DNA of 64,000 nucleotides, taken from CAVSNH01 sp963729275. GTDB lineage: Bacteria; Actinomycetota; Acidimicrobiia; Acidimicrobiales; RAAP-2. Under the pieces are notes generated by a model. It did not search any database, had not been told where the DNA came from, and saw only the letters and a list, made by a program, of their open reading frames with translations. The number at the start of each line of letters is the position of its first letter. Position 1 is the first letter of the stretch. This document shows, piece by piece, positions 1 to 7,171 of the stretch. The DNA lies in the NCBI GenBank assembly GCA_963729275.1, contig CAVSNH010000013.1:496001-560000 (forward strand), written 5' to 3'. Position numbers and translations under genes: made by a program.

Positions 1-564
1 CTTGGCGAGCTCGTAGGCCGTCTCGGTCTCGCCGACGTCGAGCATGTGCTCGATCAGCATTCCAAAGGGCGTACCCCAATCGCCGATGTGGTTCTGACGG
101 CGCACGCGGTGGCCCCGCCATTCGAGGAGACGATCGACGGCATCCCCGTTAATGGTCGACCGGAGGTGTCCGACGTGCATCTCTTTCGCGGCATTGGGGC
201 CCGAATAGTCGACCACCACCGTTTGCGGGTGGTCCGTGACCGGAATGCCGAGGCGGGGGTCACTCTTCAGGACTCCGAGCAGCGATCCCACGGCCTCATC
301 GGAGACGGTCAGATTGATGAACCCTGGCCCAGAGACCTCCGCGGCGGAGATGATGCCGTCGAGTTCCAGCCCTTCAAGGACGGCCGCCGCCACCTCGCGG
401 GGGTTGCGCCCCAGCCGCTTCGCCAATCCGAGCGCTCCGTCGGCCTGGAAGTCCGCGTGTTGCGATCGATGCACGACCGGATCGACGGGCTCTCCGGCCA
501 CTGCTGAAAATGGCGACGACAAGTGCCGCTCAAGCAGTTGGCCGAGTGTGTCCACGAGCGGCAC
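1..564 (-). CDS. argS: arginine--tRNA ligase (5' part, runs off window)
   Basis: N-terminal fragment of arginyl-tRNA synthetase, the cytosolic enzyme that charges tRNA-Arg using ATP. The frame opens at a GTG (562-564) and leaves the window after about 188 codons, so the KMSK region and anticodon-binding domain are not visible. Residues 1 to about 85 fit the ArgS-specific N-terminal domain. The catalytic core then starts with DYSGPNAAKEMHVGHLRST, which carries the class I HIGH signature as HVGH, followed by NHIGDWGTPFGMLI, a stretch typical of ArgS. It is transcribed away from the glyoxalase-like gene. The GTG start is inferred: no ATG lies near it. Confidence 0.93.
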   Translation of the reverse strand, partial: MPLVDTLGQLLERHLSSPFSAVAGEPVDPVVHRSQHADFQADGALGLAKRLGRNPREVAAAVLEGLELDGIISAAEVSGPGFINLTVSDEAVGSLLGVLKSDPRLGIPVTDHPQTVVVDYSGPNAAKEMHVGHLRSTINGDAVDRLLEWRGHRVRRQNHIGDWGTPFGMLIEHMLDVGETETAYELAK

Positions 565-651
565 TCTACCGAGGTACCCGATCGGTACCCGCAAAGCGGC
601 TGCCCTGAAGAATGCTGCACCCGCGGACTGGGACGGACAGAGCCCCCCTGG

Positions 652-657
652 CAGAAT
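652..657 (+). promoter_or_regulatory. -10 box of a probable leaderless promoter for the glyoxalase-like gene
   Basis: CAGAAT ends exactly 6 nt before the GTG start at 664, so transcription would begin at or next to the start codon. No Shine-Dalgarno sequence lies in between. The same geometry recurs before acnA, dgt, the SufR-like gene and the TetR gene. Inferred from spacing only. Confidence 0.45.
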
Positions 658-663
658 TGACGA

Positions 664-1071
664 GTGACCACCGTCGCCGCCCTCGTGTTGTCTGCCGCTG
701 AGACCGAGAAGACCGCCGACTTCTACAGAGCCCTCGGGGTCCCCCTCGTCGACGAGCGCCACGACGAGGGCCCGGTGCACCAGGCCGCACAGCTCGGTGA
801 CGTGCACGTCGCCGTCTACCCGCAAGAGTTTCCCGGTCGGGCTTCCTCACGAGGCGTCGGTGGGAGTGCCCTCGTCGGCTTCTACGTGGCGTCGCTCGAG
901 GTCGTGGTGGACGAGCTGACGCGGCAGGGCTCGCACCTCCTTAGCGACCACGAACAGATGCCCTGGGGTTGTCGGGTCGTGGCCGAGGACCCTGAAGGGC
1001 GAGCGGTGGAGATCAACCAAACCGGCCACTGCCCTCCGGAAGGCCGTCCGACCGTGACGAATGACCAATGA
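664..1071 (+). CDS. glyoxalase/bleomycin-resistance-fold (VOC) protein
   Basis: A 135-residue single-domain protein of the vicinal oxygen chelate superfamily. The N-terminus (LVLSAAETEKTADFYRALG) is the classic first beta-alpha unit of the fold, and the C-terminal half ends with VVAEDPEGRAVEINQ, the usual last strand (DPxGxxxEI). These proteins bind a metal and act as lyases, dioxygenases or drug-binding proteins; the substrate cannot be told from sequence. The GTG start is set by a -10-like box 6 nt upstream. Its 3' end overlaps the next gene by 4 nt (ATGA), so the two are probably co-transcribed. Confidence 0.85.
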   Translation: MTTVAALVLSAAETEKTADFYRALGVPLVDERHDEGPVHQAAQLGDVHVAVYPQEFPGRASSRGVGGSALVGFYVASLEVVVDELTRQGSHLLSDHEQMPWGCRVVAEDPEGRAVEINQTGHCPPEGRPTVTNDQ

Positions 1072-1406
1072 CGAATGATCGCCTGTGGGCCGATCTGGTA
1101 CGAGCTGATGGCGTGCACGAGGCTCGGTCGTCATTTGCGGACAGGCCGGCACTTTGGGTCGACGGCACCGAGGTGGCCCACTGGGACGGCCACGAGACTC
1201 TCGACATCCGTCTCACCCGAGCAGTGATACGGGCCCGATGCCAGGAGTCGCGAGGGGACGCCCGGGTGCGACTTCGCCGGTCCTCCTCGGCAGACTGGCT
1301 CGAGGTCGGGATCAGAAGTCCGGTCGACCAGACCTTCGCTCTGGAGCTGTTGCAGGTGGCCGTTGCCGCTCACGGGGCGATCGCCGGAGATCGGCCGCAG
1401 ACGTAG
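1068..1406 (+). CDS. luciferase-domain / DUF5519-like protein
   Basis: A 112-residue protein resembling the small DUF5519 (luciferase-domain) family. Visible hallmarks are the conserved opening (SSFADRPALWVDGTEVAHW), a central DIRLTRAVIR and the later LRRSSSADWLEVGI. Function is unknown; the family name comes from distant similarity to part of dinoflagellate luciferase and does not imply light emission. The start ATG overlaps the stop of the glyoxalase-like gene by 4 nt, which suggests translational coupling. No signal peptide or membrane segment is visible. Confidence 0.7.
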   Translation: MTNDRLWADLVRADGVHEARSSFADRPALWVDGTEVAHWDGHETLDIRLTRAVIRARCQESRGDARVRLRRSSSADWLEVGIRSPVDQTFALELLQVAVAAHGAIAGDRPQT

Positions 1407-1442
1407 CCAAGTCCGGTGAGCGGCGAACGCCGGACTATCGGG

Positions 1443-1910
1443 TCAGCTCGTTGGTTCGGAGGTCTCCACGATCAGCAGGTCGCAGACGACGCGACGCGAC
1501 ACCTTGTTGGCGATCGGCCCGAGCAGAAAGCGAGCAGTCGACTGCATGCCCTTCGACCCGACCACGAGCAGGTCGGCATCCCGGGCGACGGAGCTCTGCA
1601 GGAGAACCTCGGCCGGATCACCGGCGACCGCCTCGGCCGTCAGGTCTTTCACCCCCGCCGCACGCGCTCGTTCCTCTGCCTCGCCTACGACCTTCTCAGC
1701 CACCGACTTGGCTCCGGCAACGAACCCGGCATCCATCGACACGCCGGCCGATGGCACACCGCCGGGCCGGCCGGCGTACGCAGAGACGATGTAGAGGCTG
1801 GCGCTCAGCGCCGAAGCGAGAGCTGCCGCTCGGTCGAGGGCCCGCATGGCTGTGCTGGAGCCGTCGGTGCCAACGACGATGCTGGTAGGAACTCCGGCTT
1901 TCGCAGACAT
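1443..1910 (-). CDS. universal stress protein (UspA family)
   Basis: A 155-residue cytoplasmic UspA-fold protein. The N-terminus (TSIVVGTDGSSTAMRALDRA) is the usual first strand and helix. The nucleotide-binding signature is near the C-terminus: DLLVVGSKGMQ, then LLGPIANKVSRRVVCDLLIVE, matching the G-x2-G-x9-G-S/N ATP loop in spacing only approximately. The ATG at 1908-1910 has a strong GGAGGCGAG ribosome site just upstream. The frame stays open much further upstream but that part shows no homology. The gene converges with the DUF5519-like gene and stands alone. Such proteins usually respond to starvation, hypoxia or redox stress. Confidence 0.88.
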   Translation of the reverse strand: MSAKAGVPTSIVVGTDGSSTAMRALDRAAALASALSASLYIVSAYAGRPGGVPSAGVSMDAGFVAGAKSVAEKVVGEAEERARAAGVKDLTAEAVAGDPAEVLLQSSVARDADLLVVGSKGMQSTARFLLGPIANKVSRRVVCDLLIVETSEPTS

Positions 1911-2267
1911 CTCGCCTCCCTGGCTCACCGCCAACCGGCCGGACGTGCCATTCCACCGGCCCCGCGTGACTCTACTGATCTTGCCCATGAGCCGCACCGG
2001 GCCCCGGGGTCCGTCTGCCATGGGTGGCCCGGCGGCCGGCGGCTTCGTGTGCCGGCCAGCCAGCGCCTCCGTCATCTTGAGCCGGCCAGCCATCTCCTGA
2101 CACCGGAAGCGGCACGAGATCGGTCGCCTCACAGATGCACGCCGGTACGATGGACAGTGGCTGCGACTGGCGTTTGGGTGGAGCACCACCGGGAAGCGGC
2201 CTCGCGGCAATGCCGTCGACACGAGCCGAGCGCCTGGGCGATCCGAACATCGACCGAGGAGGCTCGC

Positions 2268-3143
2268 TTGCCGTCGACGTCCCCTACTGCCCGGCTCATG
2301 GAGGGCACGGGCGTCGCGCAAAAGCTCCTGGCGGAGACTGCTCAGCGCGCGCACGACTTCACCACCCAGACGGGTCGACGCCCGCTACTAGCCGCCCTAC
2401 TGGTCGGCGAGGACCCGGCGTCAGTCACCTACGTGAAGATGAAGCGCTCGACGTGCGAGAAGGTCGGGGTCAATTCCCGGCTCGTCACCCTTCCGACCAA
2501 GTCATCGACCGGGGAGGCCGTGAACGCCGTCCGGGAGCTATCGGAGGACCTCACGGTCCATGGGATCCTCGTCCAGCATCCGCTCCCTTCTGAGGTGGAC
2601 GAGCGCGCGGTGTTCGAGGCAATCGACCCGACGAAAGACGTCGACGGTGTGACGATGCACTCCTTTGCGTCAATGGCCCTTGGGGTGTCCGGCTTCGCAT
2701 CCTGCACTCCAGCCGGGATCGTCCGGCTGCTCGAGGCCAACGGGGTCGACCTCGACGGCAAGCGGGCGGTCGTCCTCGGTCGCAGCCCGATCTTGGGCAA
2801 GCCCATGGGCATGCTGCTTCTCGCCCGCAACGCCACGGTCACGTACTGCCACTCGCACACCCGGCGCGTGCCCGGCATCGTGAGGGATGCAGACGTGGTC
2901 GTGGCCGCCGTGGGTCGGCCGCGATTCGTGCGGGGCAGCTGGATCAAGTCCGGGGCCGTGGTCGTCGACGCCGGCTACAACGACGGCAACATCGGCGACG
3001 TGGCCTTCGACGAGGCGATAGAGAAAGCCAGCCTCCTCACACCAGTGCCGGGCGGCGTCGGCCCCATGACGATCGCGGTGCTGCTGCATCAGACCGTCGT
3101 TGCCGCCGAGCGGAGGGGAGGGAGTGGTGTACTCCGGCCATAA
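2268..3143 (+). CDS. folD: bifunctional methylenetetrahydrofolate dehydrogenase/cyclohydrolase
   Basis: FolD, about 291 residues, interconverts 5,10-methylene-, methenyl- and 10-formyl-tetrahydrofolate in the cytosol. Visible family motifs are VTYVKMKRSTCEKVG (catalytic Lys region), LVQHPLPSEVDE, DVDGVT, TPAGIVRLL, VVLGRSPILGKPM (NADP-binding and signature) and the closing TPVPGGVGPMT. The frame is open well upstream, but homology begins about here. The TTG at 2268 has GAGGAGG at 2256-2262 as ribosome site, which decides the start. A TACGAT box around 2146 could be the -10 element. One-carbon metabolism gene with no partner alongside. Confidence 0.93.
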   Translation: MPSTSPTARLMEGTGVAQKLLAETAQRAHDFTTQTGRRPLLAALLVGEDPASVTYVKMKRSTCEKVGVNSRLVTLPTKSSTGEAVNAVRELSEDLTVHGILVQHPLPSEVDERAVFEAIDPTKDVDGVTMHSFASMALGVSGFASCTPAGIVRLLEANGVDLDGKRAVVLGRSPILGKPMGMLLLARNATVTYCHSHTRRVPGIVRDADVVVAAVGRPRFVRGSWIKSGAVVVDAGYNDGNIGDVAFDEAIEKASLLTPVPGGVGPMTIAVLLHQTVVAAERRGGSGVLRP

Positions 3144-3260
3144 GCAGGTGGGGTGATCACCGCGCCGAGGTGCCGCCGGCCCCGCCGGCCCCGCCGGCCG
3201 AGGCCGCGTACGCTGGGATTGAGCCGCCTGCGCCCGGAGCAGGGGCCCGAGGAGTAGGTC

Positions 3261-4469
3261 ATGGCCCAGATCGCCACCCTGGACGAGTCCCTCTTCCTAC
3301 CCGAGCCCGAGCCCCGGCCCGTGTGGGTGACGGTCATCTCGGTGGACGACCACTTCGTCGAGCCGCCTCACACCTTCGAGGGGCGCATCCCCGCCCAGCT
3401 GGGCGCCGAGGCACCCCAAATCGTCGAGACCAAGCAGGGCCACCAGGTCTGGCGGTTCGAGGGACGGCACTACACCCAGGTAGGCATGAACGCGGTGGCA
3501 GGCCGGCGGCCAGAGACGGTAGAGGTCGAGCCGTTCCGCTTCGAGCAGATGCGGCCCGGTTGCTACGACGTGGACGCTCGGGTTCGGGACATGGACATCA
3601 ACGGGGTGTGGGCGTCGGTGAACTTCCCGTCACAGATCACCGGGTTCTGCGGCCGGGTGTTCTTCGGGGCGTCCGATCCGGAGCTCGGCCATGCCTGCGT
3701 GCGGGCGTGGAACGACTGGGTCTTCGAGGAGTGGTACGAGCCCCACCCCGACCGCATCATCCCCCTCGGCATCGCCTTCCTGGCCGACCCGCAGCTGGCG
3801 GCGGCGGAGATCCGCCGCAACGCCGAGCGCGGTTTCCGAGCCGTCGCCCTGCCCGAGCGTCCGCACGCGGCAGGCCTGCCCAGCCTTTGGGATCGTGGCC
3901 ACTGGGACCCGATCATCGACGCCTGCTGTGAGACAGGCACCGTGGTCTCCCTCCATGTCGGGAGCGCCGGCATCCCGGAGATCCCACCGGGAGCGCCGGC
4001 CATGCAGCTGGTCGCCACCCTCTTCGGTCAGATGTCGTTGTCCGCCTGTGCCGAATGGCTGTGGTCGGGCTACCCGGTTGAGCGGGACGATCTCAAGATC
4101 GCCATGAGCGAGGGGGGCATCGGATGGGTGGCCATGCTCCTCGACCGGCTTGACAACATCGTCGACCGCTCCGGCTACGGGCTCGGGTGGGACATCCGGC
4201 CGGCTGAGGTCCTGCGCCGGAATTTCTGGTTCTGCACCATCGACGACCCGTCGACCATCGACACCCGGGACCGCATCGGGGTCGAGAACATCATGGTCGA
4301 GACCGATTATCCCCACGGCGATGGCACCTGGCCTGACACCCAGGCGGTCATCGAGAAGGTCTGGGGCCACATCCCCCGCCATGAGCTGCGGATGATGTGC
4401 AGCGAAAATGCCGCCGCCCTCTACCGGCACCCTCTTCCCGAGGTGGTGCTGCCAAACGACGAGGAGTAG
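3261..4469 (+). CDS. amidohydrolase family 2 (ACMSD-like) metal-dependent hydrolase
   Basis: A 402-residue TIM-barrel protein of the amidohydrolase-2 family (aminocarboxymuconate-semialdehyde decarboxylase type). The N-terminal VISVDDHFVEPPHTF matches the metal-binding first strand, IIDACCETGTVVSLHVGSAG supplies the mid-barrel His, and VETDYPHGDGTWPDT the late catalytic Asp. Family members decarboxylate or hydrolyse aromatic or keto acids; the substrate is unknown. The downstream class II aldolase-like gene begins 9 nt later, so the two probably act in one catabolic route. The leader contains three copies of a CCCCGCCGG-like unit near 3173-3199. Confidence 0.85.
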   Translation: MAQIATLDESLFLPEPEPRPVWVTVISVDDHFVEPPHTFEGRIPAQLGAEAPQIVETKQGHQVWRFEGRHYTQVGMNAVAGRRPETVEVEPFRFEQMRPGCYDVDARVRDMDINGVWASVNFPSQITGFCGRVFFGASDPELGHACVRAWNDWVFEEWYEPHPDRIIPLGIAFLADPQLAAAEIRRNAERGFRAVALPERPHAAGLPSLWDRGHWDPIIDACCETGTVVSLHVGSAGIPEIPPGAPAMQLVATLFGQMSLSACAEWLWSGYPVERDDLKIAMSEGGIGWVAMLLDRLDNIVDRSGYGLGWDIRPAEVLRRNFWFCTIDDPSTIDTRDRIGVENIMVETDYPHGDGTWPDTQAVIEKVWGHIPRHELRMMCSENAAALYRHPLPEVVLPNDEE

Positions 4470-4477
4470 GAGCCACC

Positions 4478-5212
4478 ATGGAGTTCAGCCCGGTCCAGGA
4501 CAAGCTCATCCCCGATCTCTCGCCCCGTGAGGAGCTGGTACTGCTCGCCCGGGCTCTCTGGCGCGAGGGCTACAACGACCACTTGGCCGGCCACATCACC
4601 TACAACCTCGGGGACGGGACGCTGCTGTGCAACCCGTGGCTTCTCACCTGGGAGGAGATCCGGCCCGAGCACGTGCTCCGCATCACCCTGGACGGCGATT
4701 TGGTCGAGGGCGACTGGCCAGTCCCTCTCGGAATCCCGCTCCACCTCGAGCTGCACAAGCTCCGCGAGGACATCGCCTGGGCCGTCCACAACCACCCGCT
4801 CTACGGCACCATCTGGGCCGACATGGGTGAGGTGCCACCCATCCTCGACCAGAGTTCGGCGCTCGGCGGCGGCCGGCTCGTCCTGGTGGACGAATACGAG
4901 GGCGCGGCCAACGATCCGGCCAACGCCCGCAAGGCGGTGGAGCTCATGGGCGACGCCACTGGCGCCCTGCTGGCCGGGCACGGGGTCTTCGTCATCGGTC
5001 GATCGGCCCGCGCCGTGCACCAGCGGGCCGTGGCCCTCGAGCAACGCTGCCAGCACGCCTGGTACGTGCGGGCTGCCGGCAATTCGGCCACCTCGGTCCT
5101 TCCCGACGCCTTCCTCGAGATGATGGGCCTCAGCCAGGGCACCGAGTTCCGTGGCTTCTGGGAGGCGGCGGTTCGCGCCGAGCTCCGGGCCGACCCCTCG
5201 CTGCTCGACTGA
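4478..5212 (+). CDS. class II aldolase/adducin domain protein
   Basis: A 244-residue cytoplasmic protein of the class II aldolase/adducin family, zinc-dependent aldolases or epimerases acting on phosphosugars and related hydroxyacids. It shows NDHLAGHITYNL at residues 30-45, the zinc ligands in AVHNHPLYGTIWADMG near residue 105, and a further conserved His in LLAGHGVFVIG. The ATG at 4478 follows GGAG closely and sits 9 nt after the amidohydrolase stop, so an operon is likely. Exact substrate unknown; pairing with an amidohydrolase-2 suggests degradation of an aromatic or carboxylic compound. Confidence 0.85.
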   Translation: MEFSPVQDKLIPDLSPREELVLLARALWREGYNDHLAGHITYNLGDGTLLCNPWLLTWEEIRPEHVLRITLDGDLVEGDWPVPLGIPLHLELHKLREDIAWAVHNHPLYGTIWADMGEVPPILDQSSALGGGRLVLVDEYEGAANDPANARKAVELMGDATGALLAGHGVFVIGRSARAVHQRAVALEQRCQHAWYVRAAGNSATSVLPDAFLEMMGLSQGTEFRGFWEAAVRAELRADPSLLD

Positions 5213-5287
5213 CGAGGCCGAGCCCGCCTCATCCCCATCCTCGAGCCCGCTTCGCCCCGATTGAGAATTCTCGCGAAGGTCGATTTC

Positions 5288-5323
5288 GTCAGGCTTCACT
5301 GACGGTCGTCAGGTTAACCTGAC
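5288..5323. repeat. GTCAG/CTGAC paired-palindrome element, copy 1
   Basis: Two 16-bp inverted repeats, the first with 5-bp arms GTCAG/CTGAC around GCTTCA (5288-5303), the second the perfect palindrome GTCAGGTTAACCTGAC (5308-5323). They are separated by GGTC and start exactly 20 bp apart. Copies 2 and 3 are at 19716-19751 and 49100-49135. Outside the core, TCAAAAATT lies 13 nt downstream, at the same offset as in copy 2. Intergenic, between the aldolase gene and csoR. Confidence 0.8.
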
Positions 5324-5354
5324 AAATTCGAGAATTTCAAAAATTGCACCGCAC

Positions 5355-5398
5355 CCCTTCGACTCTTCAATTTCTACCCTTCGACTCCTCAATTTCTT
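5355..5398. repeat. 22-bp direct repeat, two copies
   Basis: Two adjacent 22-bp copies (5355-5376 and 5377-5398) share CCCTTCGACTC then TCAATTTCT and differ at about one position. They lie in an unusually AT-rich intergenic stretch between GTCAG element copy 1 and the csoR operator. No function is apparent. Confidence 0.6.
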
Positions 5399-5448
5399 CG
5401 TCTCTCGCCAGCGAGCACCCTCAGCCGGCCTGGCGGCACGGATCACTA

Positions 5449-5465
5449 ATACCCCTAGGGGGTAT
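5449..5465. promoter_or_regulatory. CsoR-type copper operator overlapping the csoR promoter
   Basis: ATACCCCTAGGGGGTAT is a near-perfect inverted repeat (ATACCCC against GGGGTAT). Known CsoR operators are GC-rich palindromes with runs of C and G flanked by TA-rich ends, which this matches. It lies 31 nt before the csoR ATG and overlaps TATAGT (5463-5468), a likely -10 box, so bound CsoR would block transcription of csoR and the downstream permease. Confidence 0.8.
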
Positions 5466-5496
5466 AGTGGTTCGGGATCGACTGAAAGGGAGGCGC

Positions 5497-5778
5497 ATGG
5501 AGCCCGGCTACCGCCAGGACAAGGACGACGTGCTCGTGCGGCTTCGACGCATCGAGGGCCAGGTCCGCGGCCTTCAGCGCATGGTCGAGTCCGACCGCTA
5601 CTGCATCGATGTGCTCGGTCAGGTCGCGGCGGTCACTCGAGCCCTGCAGTCGGTGGCCCTTCACCTGCTCGATGAGCACCTCGATCACTGCGTGGCCGAT
5701 GCCGTCCGAAACGGGGAGGACGCCTCGGCCAAGCTCGAGGAGGCCCAGGCCGCCATCGCCCGCCTGGTGCGCTCATGA
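5497..5778 (+). CDS. csoR: CsoR-family copper-sensing repressor
   Basis: A 93-residue all-helical metal sensor (DUF156/CsoR-RcnR family). The copper ligand set of M. tuberculosis CsoR is present at the same numbers: Cys36 (DRYC), His61 and Cys65 (DEHLDHC). The N-terminal LRRIEGQVRGLQRMVE is the family signature. Cu(I) binding should release the operator at 5449-5465, just upstream, giving autoregulation. The ATG at 5497 follows AAAGGGAGG. The next gene, a permease with a YHS domain, begins 34 nt downstream and is probably co-regulated. The C-H-C ligand set argues for copper rather than nickel or formaldehyde sensing. Confidence 0.92.
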   Translation: MEPGYRQDKDDVLVRLRRIEGQVRGLQRMVESDRYCIDVLGQVAAVTRALQSVALHLLDEHLDHCVADAVRNGEDASAKLEEAQAAIARLVRS

Positions 5779-5812
5779 GCGTCACGAGGGGCCCCCGACC
5801 GACCGCCAGTCG

Positions 5813-7171
5813 ATGACCGGCATCGAGTTGTGGGGCCTGGCGGCAACGCCCGGACCCGCGGCCATCGGCTGGATCGACGCCATCGGTCGCAGCCTTCGTG
5901 AGGCCTTCTTCATGTTCTGGGAAACCCTCTGGCCGCTCGTGCTCGGTTTCGGTCTCTCCGGTGCCGTCCAGGCCTTTGTGAGCCGCGACTCCCTACGAGC
6001 CAAGCTGGGTGACCATCGACCACCGGCCGTTGCCCGGGCCACCGGCTACGGGATGGCGTCGTCGTCGTGCTCCTACGCGGCTTCGGCCATGGGGAAATCC
6101 CTCTTCGCGCGGGGCGCGGACTTCGTGACCACCACCGTGTTCATGTTCGCCTCGACCAATCTGGTCATCGAGCTGGGCCTCGTGCTGGTCGTGCTCATCG
6201 GCTGGCAGTTCGCCGTCGGCGAATTCGTGGGCGGCGCCATCATGGTCGTGCTGCTCGCCTCCCTCGGTGGCTGGTGGTTCCACCGCCGTTCGATCGAAGA
6301 AGCGCGGCTCCACGTCGAAGCCGGTGCCGAGGGCCACCAGCACCATCACGGGTCGGCAGACGAGGAGCTCCGCCAGCGCGCCCCATGGTCGGAGAAGCTG
6401 CGGTCGAAGGCCGGCTGGGCCGACGCCGCTGGATACACCATGGCCGACCTCACCATGGTGCGGCGGGAGCTGCTCATCGGCTACACGGTGGCTGGGTTCC
6501 TGGCCGTCCTCGTGCCCGTCGGTGCCTGGCACGCCGTGTTCCTCCAAGGTCACGGGGTCTGGACAACCATCGAGAACGCGGTCGTGGCTCCGCTGGTCGC
6601 CGTCATCAGCTTCGTCTGCTCTATCGGCAACGTCCCACTGGCTGCCGCCTTGTGGAAGGGCGGCATTTCCTTCGGAGGCGTGATCTCCTTCCTCTTCGCC
6701 GATCTCATCGCCTTCCCGCTGCTCCTCGTCTACCGCCGGTACTACGGAACCCGGATGGCACTGCGCATGCTCGTCGGATTCTGGGCGGTCATGTCCTCGG
6801 CCGGACTGGCCACCGAGGCGATCTTCCGGGCCGCCGGGATCGTTCCCACCGCTCGACCGACCCAGGTGGCCCCCGTTCGCTTCGCCTGGGACTACACCAC
6901 CTACCTCAACCTGGTCGCGGTGTGCCTCTTCGTCGCTCTTTACTTCATGTACCGAAACCGTGACCGGTGGGGCGGCGAAAGGGACACCGCGCGCGACCCG
7001 ACCTGCGGGATGCAGGTTGAGAAGGCGACCGCCCCGGAGGTGGCCCGGCGCGACGGCGCCGTCTTCTACTTCTGCTCGGACCGGTGCCGCCAGCGGTTCG
7101 AGGCAGGTGCCGCCGAGAGCGACTCGAACTCGGCCGTCGTCAACGCCACCCGCCGGCGGCAGCCTGGCTGA
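5813..7171 (+). CDS. DUF318/ArsP-like permease with C-terminal YHS domain
   Basis: A 452-residue polytopic membrane protein. Two blocks of predicted transmembrane helices (residues about 20-160 and 215-380) resemble the DUF318/ArsP permease family. They contain YGMASSSCSYAASAMGKSLF and FVCSIGNVPLAAALWKGG, both Cys-Ser-rich motifs within helices. A His-rich loop (EGHQHHHGSADEE) lies between the blocks. The last 60 residues form a YHS domain (DPTCGMQVEK and FYFCSDRCRQRF), a putative metal-binding Cys module. Its place directly after csoR and the copper operator suggests copper export or detoxification, but the substrate is inferred. The ATG at 5813 fits the membrane-protein start; the frame is open further upstream. 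Confidence 0.82.
   Translation: MTGIELWGLAATPGPAAIGWIDAIGRSLREAFFMFWETLWPLVLGFGLSGAVQAFVSRDSLRAKLGDHRPPAVARATGYGMASSSCSYAASAMGKSLFARGADFVTTTVFMFASTNLVIELGLVLVVLIGWQFAVGEFVGGAIMVVLLASLGGWWFHRRSIEEARLHVEAGAEGHQHHHGSADEELRQRAPWSEKLRSKAGWADAAGYTMADLTMVRRELLIGYTVAGFLAVLVPVGAWHAVFLQGHGVWTTIENAVVAPLVAVISFVCSIGNVPLAAALWKGGISFGGVISFLFADLIAFPLLLVYRRYYGTRMALRMLVGFWAVMSSAGLATEAIFRAAGIVPTARPTQVAPVRFAWDYTTYLNLVAVCLFVALYFMYRNRDRWGGERDTARDPTCGMQVEKATAPEVARRDGAVFYFCSDRCRQRFEAGAAESDSNSAVVNATRRRQPG

Noticed and set aside
1416..2267. Upstream extension of folD
   Set aside because: The frame is open but overlaps the universal stress gene antisense; homology and a strong ribosome site place the start at 2268.
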